The notes below the pieces were generated by a model. The model searched no databases and had not been told where the DNA came from. It saw only the letters and a program-made list of their open reading frames with translations. The position numbers and the translations under genes were made by a program. Of a DNA stretch of 64,000 bases, positions 1 through 12,700 are shown piece by piece (within the stretch, counting starts at the first letter, position 1; each line of letters starts with the position of its first letter). The stretch comes from Antedon mediterranea (Eukaryota > Echinodermata > Crinoidea > Comatulida > Antedonidae). Where the stretch lies: contig NC_092672.1 of NCBI RefSeq assembly GCF_964355755.1, positions 10,414,501-10,478,500 of the forward strand, written 5' to 3'.

Positions 1-640
1 GGCTGCATCATAAATCACCAGTCTTCATAATGTCATTTTTGTCAATAGTTTTTGTGTTTGTGACTCTAATAGTATTCCCCTTAGAATAGTGGGTTATTTT
101 TATAGATTGACTTGTAAGGTGTGTTACTATTAGAAGGGGGTTTACTATTAGAGTGTGGGTTACTATTAGAAGATTTACGGTATATCTTCGCATTTCCGTT
201 ATATAAAAGAAAGTTATAGTGGGAGATTTTGCCAGTTCGGACTCATTTACCTGGTTAAGTTGGTTTCATGGGATTATTATCACTATAGAACTTTGGTGCG
301 TAGGAACCACTGCACGTCACTAAAAAACTATTTCCTGATCCGACTGTTTTTGTGGTATACCCCCTCTATTAATAATGTACTAAAACAATACGAAATCCCT
401 CTCAAAGTAATGGTTGATTCCGTTATCTTCTTTCGATCGTCGCTCTGTGTACTGTGTGTGTGAAAAGAAACCTCAACACTGCACACACACCACCATCACA
501 ACAACAACCAGCGCCAAGAAAGTACAAAGTAAACATACCTATTTTATCAGATACAAACTTGCAAATGTTTAATCATAATTTTGCTGTGGAATACCCTCGG
601 ATCCATGACTTGATTATAGTTAAGCAGGATTCTATTAAAC
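1..640. other. 5' flank of PDE9A
   Basis: This holds the upstream region and presumed 5' UTR of the phosphodiesterase gene. Roughly 56-195 is part of a dispersed repeat (listed separately). No TATA box or initiator can be assigned with confidence. The stretch 470-500 is CA-rich. The transcription start cannot be placed from sequence alone, and an upstream non-coding exon cannot be excluded. Confidence 0.4.
56..195 (+). repeat. End of a dispersed inverted-repeat element
   Basis: Short direct units of the type TTACTATTAGAAG/TTACTATTAGAGT are repeated and end in TTAGAAGATTTACGGTAT. The same block occurs inverted at 27165-27260, and a shorter + orientation copy of its end is at 27807-27825. The other end of this copy lies outside the window or is degraded. 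The units are subterminal repeats of a DNA transposon or satellite-like element. The family is not recognised. Confidence 0.55.
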
Positions 641-734
641 ATGACGGATAAGGTTAAGGTTATATACTTTACTGTGGATGGGAAACCAGAGCAGGCAGAG
701 TTTCGTTCCGACTTCCCTGCAGATGATGTGAAAG
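641..734 (+). CDS. PDE9A: PDE9A exon 1 (start codon)
   Basis: Encodes residues 1-31 plus one base and begins [18 protein letters not shown], resembling the N-terminal strand of vertebrate PDE9A (IYLDIDGRIQ). The donor is AAAG|GTACGT and the intron phase is 1. The ATG has an A at -3. No other in-frame ATG lies downstream in the exon. Confidence 0.85.
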
Positions 735-3700
735 GTACGTGGTTAGGCCTACTAAATTACCTAATCTCTGGCTCTGCTACCATTGCCTTGGCCTACTTTT
801 TAAGTCAAGGGTAGCAACAAACAAAAGCATTAATGACTGACTACAAATCATGATGTATGTACAGTTTAGGCCTAGCTAGCTAGGCTAGTAGGTTTGTTTA
901 CCACCTCCATATAATGATGTTGGATGATGGGATCTTTGAGGCCCTACTTAATTAAAAGGCCTAAAGGCTAGGCTAGGCCTACACAGTCACATGTCCACTA
1001 CTACTGGGTAGGCCTATGGTTGGTTGGTTACTGGCGGTTTCATTTTGTAGGCTAGGCCTAACTAGGTCCTCTGGTGGGGTTCTCCTACGTAGCTCTGCCT
1101 TTTCGAGTTAGTAAGCCCACGCGTAGTTAGTGTTTTCAGTTTCTCCATTGAGAAGGTCTTATTTAGTAGTTGATAGTTTATTAGCCTAATTTGAATAGGC
1201 CATTTTTATGTTTTAAATAATAAAGTTATCCACTTATAATTCTATACTGTAGAAAAAACAAACAAAAATAATTATTTCACTTATAAAATACAAATAAATG
1301 GTTTAATAAACCAAAAACCATTGTCTGACAGACAATTAGAATTTGTTCAGCTAATAATATTTGTTGTGGTCAATTTCAACAACTACATTATGACATTGAA
1401 ATGGCATAATTAAACCCAAAATTGGTTTTTTTTCAGAGGAAACAATACACTTTAAGATGTAACCATGGTATTATGAATTATTGTTGATCTTTTTCAAGTA
1501 CTGTTGTAAGAACTCTATTTGATTGCAATCTGAAGTGTCATTTTACCAAACATACTTTGCTATTGTTTAGATTATAAAGTGTGTAAACTTCTTTAGGAAT
1601 CTGAGAGCATCTTATTACAATAGAGTCAATGATAATTAATCCATAACTGATGATATGTGATATTGAGTACCAATAAAAATAAAATCTACTGTTTACTAAT
1701 ATTTATATAGTGTTTCAGCTTCTATTAAAAAACACCCCAACATCCATTTCATTGGTTTCAACAACTACACAATTTTGCTAAGGGTCTATGTAGTATTTCT
1801 GCCAACAGCGCCGAATATTTCTATCACGTATACCGCTGAATAAAGTAATGGTGGAAGACGTCTCCACATATGCTTAACTTTTGTCTGGCATCCCTCTTGA
1901 ATGCCGCAACTCCATGTCGTAAGTTTGCTTCAGTCATCCTGATAAATTTAAGGATTTTTTAAAAAGCACTGAGTACTGGAATAATATGCAAATACCTATA
2001 AACCTCATCATACCTTTATAAGTGAAATACTCTGTACTGTACAGTATGTCCAAGTCTACTGTATGTCTGTTACACTTGGGTTTCATGAATACTCAGGACA
2101 TAGTGTTTACCAATTTTGATTTCAGTAAAATTTGATACAAAACTACTATTCTATACTGTGGTTGGCAGTTTCGTTGATTTCCAACCTTTATTCTATAATG
2201 TGGTATTAGGCATTTCAGTTGATTTCTGACCATTCAAATGCACTTTTGACTATAAAATAAAATTTGATACAGGACTACTATTCTATGCTGTGGTACTGTA
2301 GGCATTTTCGTTTATTTCTGACCATTCAAATGCACATTTTATTAAATGAGATTTTATACAGAACTACTGTACTAGCTGTATTCCTTGCTGTAGGCATTTT
2401 CGTTGATTTCTGATCATTCAAATGCACTTTCGACTATGAAAGTTGATAATAAGCTCGTTTGTTTTTTAAGTACAGTATTTACAAAGGTCAGTGCGAACAA
2501 CATAGGAAGCTGAGGATTTACAAGTAGTTTTCAATTAATGGTGATTATTGATGATGGCTTTGTGTGAAAACTGAAAGAGACAGGCTAACAATGTTTGAAA
2601 ATAATATGCAAATACAGTACTGTAATTAATTGTTCAATGTTTTTGAACATTTTCAAGTAAAAAATAAATGGAATGGAAAATTAAGTCCGGCAAAAAAAAG
2701 TACTGTAGGCCTACCAAACATGAATTTGCATTAAAATTGTTTTGTGAGATTAGAATGAACTTAAATAATGATTCAATTTCTTATGTTTCTGAGTCTGTGT
2801 CAATTTAAAAGTGATAGACCTACCTGGAAATCAATGCATGTCGATGACCAAATAAAAATTTGCTTTTTGAGAGAGGAACAAATAAAGAAAATAAAATTAA
2901 AAATCTGCCCTCCCATCAGAGGTGATGCTTAAAACAAATATATTTTATGGCCTAATAATAGAAAACTCAAAATTATTTAAATGAAAAAACTATAATTCAA
3001 GTCAAGTCAAATTGTTTTTGGTTGAATTTATTCCGTTTAATGTTTTTTTACAAAATGTGTACCATTATTTTTTAGTTTATTTTTTCTACGGACAAGTGAT
3101 TAACTTGATTAAAACTGCGTAATAACCTATTATTATTAGTCTTTTTTTATTAATTAATATTTATTTTTCATGTTTTGTTTTGTTTTGTTGCGGAGGGACA
3201 GTACATCTTTAATTACTTGCCATGTTTTGCACATAGTAAATGGAAATTATTATGATTATGAATGAATTAGGTCTGTATAAGGAATCAATATTTTCTTATT
3301 TATTTCTTTATAGAGCTTTTGTTACACTAACAGTAAGTGACATGTTTTGAGTTTTAATCAATAACATTTATAATATTTTTATTATGCCTTCCAATGACGT
3401 CATATTAATATTATACACAAAAATATGTTACAATCAAATTTACGTCGGATCCTAGAGCCACTGTTGTTACCAAGGCAATGCAGAAATACGAGACTAAATT
3501 AACGCATCAGACTAGGTTGCTGTTTTTGTCGTAACGCATCTAATCCGTGACATCGAATACCACTCTCTAATGATCAGCGTACAACCATAATTTTAATGGA
3601 ACTTATACTGGACAACTGACTGCAAATAACAATTATGCCATGTTTCGTGTGTTGCTATCACCTGTGAATGCCAGGTAGCATAAATTAGTTAGCTGTGGCT

Positions 3701-6700
3701 TATCTTAAGCCATGTTATCAAGATAGCTATTTTGCATGACGTAGAGAAGATTACACTCTCCAGGGTGTACTTAACGCAATTGTCAGCATCAAACTCAAAC
3801 AGAACAAATCTCAAAGAAAATTGCAGATCATTCCTTGTGCCCACTCATACTAAACAGAGACAACAGATTTTATGTTTTTTAATTATAATTTACAGTACTA
3901 TGTGTATTATCATTACTGTAGATATTAATTATTATAGTTACTATTATTACAGTACATAATTTGTATTACCATAATCTGTATGGTAATTAATCAATTTAAG
4001 TTCGTACTAATTTGATTTGTTCAATATTGTCTGTTGATTCTGCCATAATAAAAATAAAATGCATGCAACCAGGATAGATGCACTGATTATGTTTAAATCT
4101 AACTCCAAATAACAAGAGGGAAGTCATGATTCGATGTAGCCTACAGTATTTTTATCTTTATTTGATCATCATTTGGTTTTTTTCAATCAAATCAATCGCT
4201 GTATTCATCTCATCAGAAAAACAATACACAACAAAAAGGAGTAAAACAAATTTAAAGAAGATGGAAGGGACCTTCAGGAAACCCCAAGGGGCTTGTGATA
4301 GGAGGCCCACTAAGAAGTAGTTGCATTATATACTTACTATACTGTAAATAAATAAATTTTAAAAAAGCCTGTATATACGAATCAACAGTGGATGTGCATT
4401 GTTATGGAATACCATTGCGAACAATGACCAACCACTATAAATTAAGCGGTTATTTAGGAGCAGGGATTTAGTAGCAGAAATTTAATCAGTTTAAAAATTA
4501 TTTTTAAAAAAAATTATTTATTCGGCACTATGCAACAAAGGCCTTTATATTGATGCAGTACCCGCTGGTTCTTTGGACTGAGGTGCTACTCTAAACATAT
4601 ATTATAATTTTACTTAACGTTTATCATAATAATTGATTGATGTTGATCTGACTTTTTTATTATAAACATTGTTTAAAGGCCAGGTGCGGGCAAAAAATTT
4701 CTATTGATCATACAGTACATTCCAATAATTATCGATCTATAATTTCCCCCATGTTTCATAATTTTTGGGATTTATTTGTGTTACAGGAGCTTGTTGAAAA
4801 TTAGCACTTTCATATCAGTAGGGGGATAGTTCAAATTACACAGTAAAATCTCTATTCTTTTGTACACAAATTTTGAAAGTAGAGAGGCATTTTAAAATGC
4901 TATGAAAAATAAACGGTGTGGTAAAAAATGTTATCAGATGACTAAATATAGGTAATATAACTTGAATTTTACATTTCTTGTATTTTTATTCAACTTCAGA
5001 ATTTTATTTTCATGCTATAGCAAAAATTATCCACCGTATATCCACCATCTTTTTTCACCTTCTAGGGAGTCACCAGACATGTTATTACATATGTTACCTA
5101 CCTAACTACTGAAAAAAAGTCTTCCTTGTTTTTTTGGCAGAATTTTGCCAAATTTTGCATTTGACCATATTAGGGGAAATTCATGGTTTTTTGTCTTGAT
5201 TTCTGTTACAAATATTTGATTTATGTACAATTAACCAGATATTATATTTAAAATTCATGCCTGTATCTGAGCTTTAATGGAAATATGAAAGTGAACAAAT
5301 AAAGTCAACACATTAAATCATAATGGCTTGCCTCACTTTTTGTCAGAGTTAGTTATTGTTAAAATCATTATTAGCATAATAAAGTAATCAATTATTAGGA
5401 GTTCTTAAATACATAATTTGTTTAATGTTTGATTGTGTTGATTATTATTCATATATTGATCTTATAATTTGAACTGAATACTGAAAAGCTTTATTTGTCT
5501 ATTATAATAAAATAACAATAGAAATTCTTCTTAAAGATTGAAAAATATTTACGATAAAAAACAGATATATAAAATATAAACAAAAAATTAAAATATAGAA
5601 TACACACACACATTATTGCATGAAAACTTAAAAGTTAAATGTTAAAATACGATAAAATGCATAAAACGCTTAAAAATTCATTGTACAGTAGTGTTTAAAA
5701 GTTTCATTTTCATATTCTTCATTAAAATACAGTATTTTGGTGATGTGAGTTAATAATGAATGGCAAACAAAGGTTTGTTCTAGATATAACATACATTACA
5801 CGAACAATCTACAAAGATGCGCTGTATACAGTCCCTCAATACGTGCAGCAATTGTTGTTTTCATCAGTTTCCAATGTAATTATATTCCGATCTAATTAAA
5901 TTTTCATTACAATGTTGTACGACAGTCGGATCAACATCAAAGTCTCTCAATACTTTAAGAGCCATACTTCTAGAAATATATTAATAGTCGTAAGACATTT
6001 GGCCTTTATCACGATACTCTGAAGATATTTAACATTTTTATTGCTGAACATAAAACAGTTTTTGACAATGCTAAATGTTTTGGGTCATGTCTTTCAGTCG
6101 ATTATGAAAGTATTCAAAGGTCTTATCAAATATTCCATGTCAAAAAGTGTACAACCTATAAAAGTTATGTTAAACTATTGATTACTGTAGTGTACAGAGT
6201 ATTAATTTAATAAACAGTTCTTATATTACTTTTTTTATTTCATTTTATTGGGTTAAATCTTGAATGCATCATAGGTTTCATAGATTTTAAGCTGCATTAA
6301 AAAATTTCTGGATGGATGAAACATTGGGGAAAATTGGTGTGTGGATAGATTCCGTTCACACGAACGCATTCCAGTTTTTGTACAAAACATAGTGTGTAAT
6401 AAGATGTACAGTATTAACATAGCCCAGAGTTTTCTCCAGCCACCTGACTGAATATAGGCTCATCATGAACGCAACTTTAATATCTGAGACAGTACTGTAC
6501 CTTTATAATTTTGTAACATTGTTACCTCACAACATTAAAGAAGACTGCATATCATTTGTATATTTTGGGAGGTGTACAGTAATAATAGTGCTTAATATTC
6601 TGTGCAAAATAATTATTTAATGTATGAAAATTATGTCAATTAATACAGGTAATAATTATCTAATAATAACAAATAATTTTAATCAATTCCATCTTTTTTT

Positions 6701-9700
6701 TCGGAATATCTGGTCTATAGAAATACAGAATTTCGTATTGAATTAACAAATTTACCAAACCTTGCAAATGACATGTATCCAAGCTGGATCGGATCATGAT
6801 CGAGTGTTATGGTATGTTCAGATCCATGGAGTTTCAAACTGAATTGTCACCGATTTGGGTGAACATCTGGTATGCAGGAGTAAATTTCAATGGTTAGAGG
6901 TCAAAACTGTTGATATATGACTTTCGTATCATAAGCGGAGTTCACTAATCCTGTACCTTGAGCTGTTGTAACTAACGAAAGATCAGTGTCGTACGAGGTG
7001 GCTTCCACTAATTTTTTTTCTGTACGCCGTGTACAATACGAAAGCATAACTCTGTAGGTCTCAACAGGCCCTCTAGATAGCTTTCATGGTAATACTGAAG
7101 TTTGATCCATTCATTAATTTTTGTGGTAGCCAGCTAAATCTATCTTTCAACAAGATAATCTATTATTTATAAATCAAATATGAAATTGTTAGAGATTAGA
7201 ATAATTTGTATGAACCTTTATTTAATTTATAAGAAGATGGATAGCTATGTTGTTTTTATTTGTCTTCCTTTGTAATGTCTTATGATGAAAATGAAAAGAA
7301 AAATGAAATGATGCTTTTATTAATATTTCATTTTTTCAGATTGTTTCAGGTCAGCATCAGAAGCGGGTCCTAATGATATTTTAAAACTTTACAACCAAAA
7401 AGGAAGTATAATAAACATTTCACCCAAATTAGAAGAGAATGGACCTGATTCACGGTATCGTCTTGAGGTTGTGGCAACAAACTGCGACAGTAAGTTAATT
7501 TAAGATGTATTGTCCCCCAAAAAAATTAAGATGAAAAAAATCAGTTATTCACTTCCATAAAAAAAAAATTAGTCCACTTTATAAAAAGAAATACTGTAGT
7601 ATGGTTATGGTTAAACAGATTCAAAAGGCAAATAAAGCAAAAAGATTGATAAGACTGCAATAACCAAAGCAAACAAGTTGGTGTGGCATTGGAGGTGGGT
7701 GGGGGGTTAGTTAATGTGTACAAAGTGTACAGTAATTCTAAAAAAATCAGACTTTCAAGCAGATCAAACTAGTCCAATATTGGGAGGGTATGTACTAACA
7801 GTTGACTAGCAATATTAAATCCTTAATAAATTCATGCTACTATACTGCCAACAGTAAATATTATAGTGCCAGTAAAAACATAATTTATTATACCTCTTAT
7901 AGCTGCTATTGCCAAACGTCTCGGAGTTGACATGAGCGGATTGGAGGCTAGGTAAGTTACAATTAAAAGCAACATTTTAAAGCATGCATATTCCCAAGAC
8001 ACAAGAACCAGGTTGTTGAGAAATAGTATATCATATTTTGAAGTTTCTTTTCTTTTCAATACCAACAAAGCAAATCAATATTAAAACCTGTGCATTTTTT
8101 TTTCTTTTGGTATGTTTCTATTGTATATCTTAGAACACAGGGAAACTATTAAGTGGTATTTGGTGGATATTCGTTAAAGCGTGGTTCCCACTAGAACGCA
8201 ATGGAACACAGTGACGTATCGATGCAAAATGCTATATTTCGTAATTACAAATGGGAGCCGACGACGCAACAGTGTTGCAAGCATCGCTACGGGCAATTAA
8301 ATCATTTGGATTTCACGCAACGCCACGGGAAAACATAGTACAGCCAAGTAAGCGGGGTGAACCAGGTCAAAGTTTTCAAAAACTAACATTGATGCGCAAT
8401 AAAGCAGTTAATTTCACGCAGGCGAGGAAAAACAATTGTTGGAAGAGAATTTTCTTACGTTGCATAGGTTGCGTCACGTTGTGTCACTAGTGGGAACCAC
8501 GCTTAAGGAAAGACAGATTAGTGTTTTGGTACCAATAATTTCAGTCAACACAGTATTTATATTATTCTTATCATTTAGACTACAGGAACTAGAAACGAAG
8601 GTCAAAGTTGAAAATGGGGACACACCTTCAATGGTATACGATCTCAGAAACAAAGTAGAAAGTTTTCGAGAGAAGTTAGAGGTAAGAACAAATTTGAATT
8701 TGATAATGTAATGTAGAAAGAAAAAGAAAAAAGTAGGCCTACTTCTAAATATTATGGACCCCGTTTCATAATATAATAGGCTCAATTGTTTACATTTTTT
8801 AATAATAAATAGACTATTTGTTTATGTTTAATCAATCTGTAATAAACCTAATATTATTTTATTTCAAATAACAAATTTACTATCAATAGGGGCAGTGGGC
8901 CTGTTAAAATGAAATGTAAAATTAAAAATCTTTCTTTTTTAAATTAACAATTAGTGATACACATGCATGTCATTAAATGGCTTTTGATTGTGGTTTCGTA
9001 AATCCTCAATAGATCTTTGCCTTTTATGATGAAAGTTGAGTTTTAAGGTGAATAATTTCCACAAAATTTACTCAAAATTTTAAGAAGAAGAAGAAAAAGG
9101 AACCAAAGGTTAATTGAAATTTGCACTTACTATTCTTTTTCTTTCAGGGAGTAGAGCACTTAAGTTGGTTGGGTTTGTTTAAAGACCTTGTGAGGTATAA
9201 AGGTTCAAAACACTTCTATCAGAATGGAACATACCTAAAGGCTTCAGAGGCAGATCTGAAACGTGTCTGGGAGAAATTCAAGAAAATGAGGTAATTTAGA
9301 AAGATGTAGTGACTGTCCAGTAGGTTGGCGGTTAATGCCATATTCATGGTTTTATTCCTGACCTAGTGACAGGGTTTAATCATGACCTAGTGCCAGGATT
9401 GTAACTCTGGGCTGTACTCTCCAGGTCTGAAATGAGATTTGGTAATTGGCATGTTACTTGTAGGGTTGTCTGTTAAGGCTCAACTTTGGCAACATGGAAC
9501 ATGATGATGTGGCTGTCTGCAATTAAGACAACAATTAAGACAAATAATTATTCCAGTTTGAAGCCATGCCTCCTGCTTTTTGCCCAGAAAACCTCGAAGA
9601 AGCATACTGTATCTGTGAATGTACAAAATTTAAAACAGAACAACAACCATCTTCCATGACTATGTTTCACCTCTATTGTTTATACTAGTATCTCTATGGT

Positions 9701-12700
9701 TTCAATACAGACACGTCCATCCAATACAAATCTTAACCTCACTATAATTATAATGTAAAATAGTAATAAAATTATATTCAAAGTATGGGAATCCATGACA
9801 TGCAATTTCACTAAACTGTATAATAATAATTAATTAATTGTGACACTGTGTTGTATGTCTGTGGTGATATTATTGTATTTCCAACATAGGAAATGGACAC
9901 CTTGTTCCTGTTGTTTGTAGACAGATGGTAGTATGATAATATCTATTGTACTACTGTACCATAATAATTGTCAACATGCTACCACAGTTCTATTCTCTGT
10001 ACGGCATTGCAGAGTCATTTCTTAGATTTTTTTTATTTTATGCCCGTCCAACAGTGAGAAACTAAACAAGATGGATGAAATATAGTTTATCATGCTTATA
10101 TACTAAGGCTTTAAGGGCTAGAATGAGTCAAACCTGACGCTACTGTAGGTCAGGATTGAACCCCGGACCTTGGGATTCGAAGGCAAGTACTGTATATTAA
10201 CCACCAAGCTACAGCGCCATACTACTAAATTTAAAAACATAACACAAATTTTAATTGTAACTATAATACTAATATAGCTGTGTAGCCCTATTCAAATAGA
10301 GATTTGTGTGACACTGACACAAACAGTCACTATTGTGATAATTCAGCTGATGCGTGACAAGGTCTAAACAAAAACTATGGACTCTTGTGGGCCTAGTAAA
10401 ATTCTAATATTTCTGTAGGCTTGAACCTGAACCTGATTGCACATCATTAAATTTAACTATTGATTTTAAGTCTTCAAATTTGTATGCATTTATTTCAATT
10501 ATAGTAAATGGTGAAATAGTGGCTGTGTTTATGTTTGTTAATGGTAACTTGTTCTAATCATAGTACGGCAATGTACCTTCTATATATATCACAAAGCCTA
10601 TAACTAAACGTGGACATTGATCACAGTTGATCTAATGGCCATTTGCCAATGATAATATTAGGCTGCTCTGTATTTATTTGTATAATGATACTTTGACACT
10701 CTTTCTAAATTGACGACATTTTTGTAATTAGCCTTCCTATTTTTGTATTATAACATTAACCTAGATACCATAACTTTAAAAATGTCTTATTTAAGAATGT
10801 TTATTTATTCCACAAACCATCCTCTCTATTTTTTAAAACCTGTCTGTCATATTAATAGTCCCGATAGTCTTACTTACACACAGTAATTGGCTCGATACTA
10901 TAGGCCTAGTCTTAAGATTTTGGGCCTGATAGCCAACAAGAGTATCGTTTGTAAATCTGTTATAGTTAAGTAATATAATTGAGTTCTCGTCATACTGTCA
11001 CACATACATACTGAGTGGATGAAGTGAACTAATGTGTTGTTACAGTAACCATAGATTAATGAATATTCATTAATCCATGAATTTTTATACTGTAGGTGTA
11101 TGCTGTACAATACATTACAGTATACCTGAGTATTACTATTACAGTATACTTCAGTAGGCTAAAAAAGAACATTTTGCACATGAAATTGCACATACTAATA
11201 TTAAGGGATCACAATTATTCTATGCAGTTTACTGCAGCAATTATATTTTTTACTGCATAAACATGATTTTTTTATAGATTTTGTTAAGAAACCATTTCCA
11301 ACCTGACTTGATCTAAACATCCATATCCATAGAAAAATCTATATTGTATGTATTTGTATTTGTATTTGGCTAGCAGATAGATTTGATATCATTAGTTTAT
11401 GATAGATAGTTTTATAGCATACTGTAGATTACGAGCATTTTACACGGTTTTTTACGATGTCATGACAAGCTTCTGTGTGTGGTGTACTCATCAAGATATT
11501 ATAGATTGGCTAGAGGGCGGAGTACTGCCTGGGAAGTGATTCCAAAAGGACGAGAACCATAAATATAACCGCTGTAAATTTGTAAAAATATTGCTCAGTA
11601 TATAAAATAATAAATATAATTAACATTAACACATTTAAATTAATAAACATACTTATTCTTGTTAGAGAATAATAGAAGGTTTTATAAAATTATATAAAGA
11701 AGTGCACACAGTGTAGGTCCTTATCTGAATCGGGGCTTTTTTTTTATCATAATTGTTTTTCTACAAAAAAAACATGTTTTTTTTTCGGGTGACTATCTTT
11801 AACTGTACCAATTTACAGTAATTAAAATGAGGTGCTATTATTGGGTATACAGTAGGATTTTTAATATTAAAGCTTTAGTTTATGACTTTAAATCTACTAT
11901 AATTATAAACAGAAGCATATTATATTAAGATGTTTTAATAACAAACAGATGCATTAATAAAGAAGTGTTTGGTCAGTTTGTTTATTGATTGGTATAATTA
12001 GTTTTTGTTATAATTAGTTTTGTTGTTGATTTAGTATAGCACTTTATAATGACAAGGGCATGTGATACCTAAAGTAATTACATATAAATCGCTTGCCTAA
12101 AAGACTTTGTGCAATCACAAAACATTACCTCATTTAAAAAAAGACTTATTTATTTAATTTGCCATAGTTATCACAGTATTAACTCATTTAAGATATTTTG
12201 AGATGGTTCAGCATTTATGTCTCATGTGCAATGGTGCAAATCATCATGTGTTTTTAAGACTGTTTTCAGTTGTATATATTTTTGTATTTTTTTATTGTGT
12301 AATTTTTAAATTGGTGGTATTGATTGTTTTAGATTAAGCTGATGTTTATGTTATTTTTATGTACAGCGCTTAGAGTTTATTTCTGTCATTTTGAAGCGCT
12401 TTATAAATTTAATGTATTATTATTATTATTATTACATAGATTGTGATAATGTTTTAATCAATGAATCCCACCAATATAATTGGTTTACTGCCAAGCTAGC
12501 TCTGTCTATCAAAGTTTGTGTGACAAAAAAAATGTAATTTGCCCATACATGGACATGATGGTCATATCAGTATCAAATTTAGGCACATCACACTTGTTTG
12601 TCAAAGTATAGTTTGGTATTGTAGACAGAGCTTTAGAAATAAATTTGTAGGTAGGTGACTGCTATTGAGCAAAAGATCAGGTGATCTCTGACGTTATCTG

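Larger units (their letters stand above)
735..7339. other. PDE9A intron 1 (6.6 kb)
   Basis: Non-coding. It begins with a stretch (740-1075) dense in AGGCCTA palindromes. It also holds a roughly 92 bp tandem repeat (2125-2440), one end of a TTAA-flanked element (about 3000-3212) and AT-rich sequence. TACTGTA/TACAGTA heptamers are strikingly common here. No second gene is seen on either strand. Confidence 0.7.

Noticed and set aside
454-651. Upstream open frame overlapping the PDE9A start codon
   Set aside because: It begins with GTG rather than ATG, and the transcription start is unknown, so a regulatory uORF cannot be supported.
8251-8490. 79-codon open frame
   Set aside because: Lies wholly inside a MITE with defined ends and target duplications.
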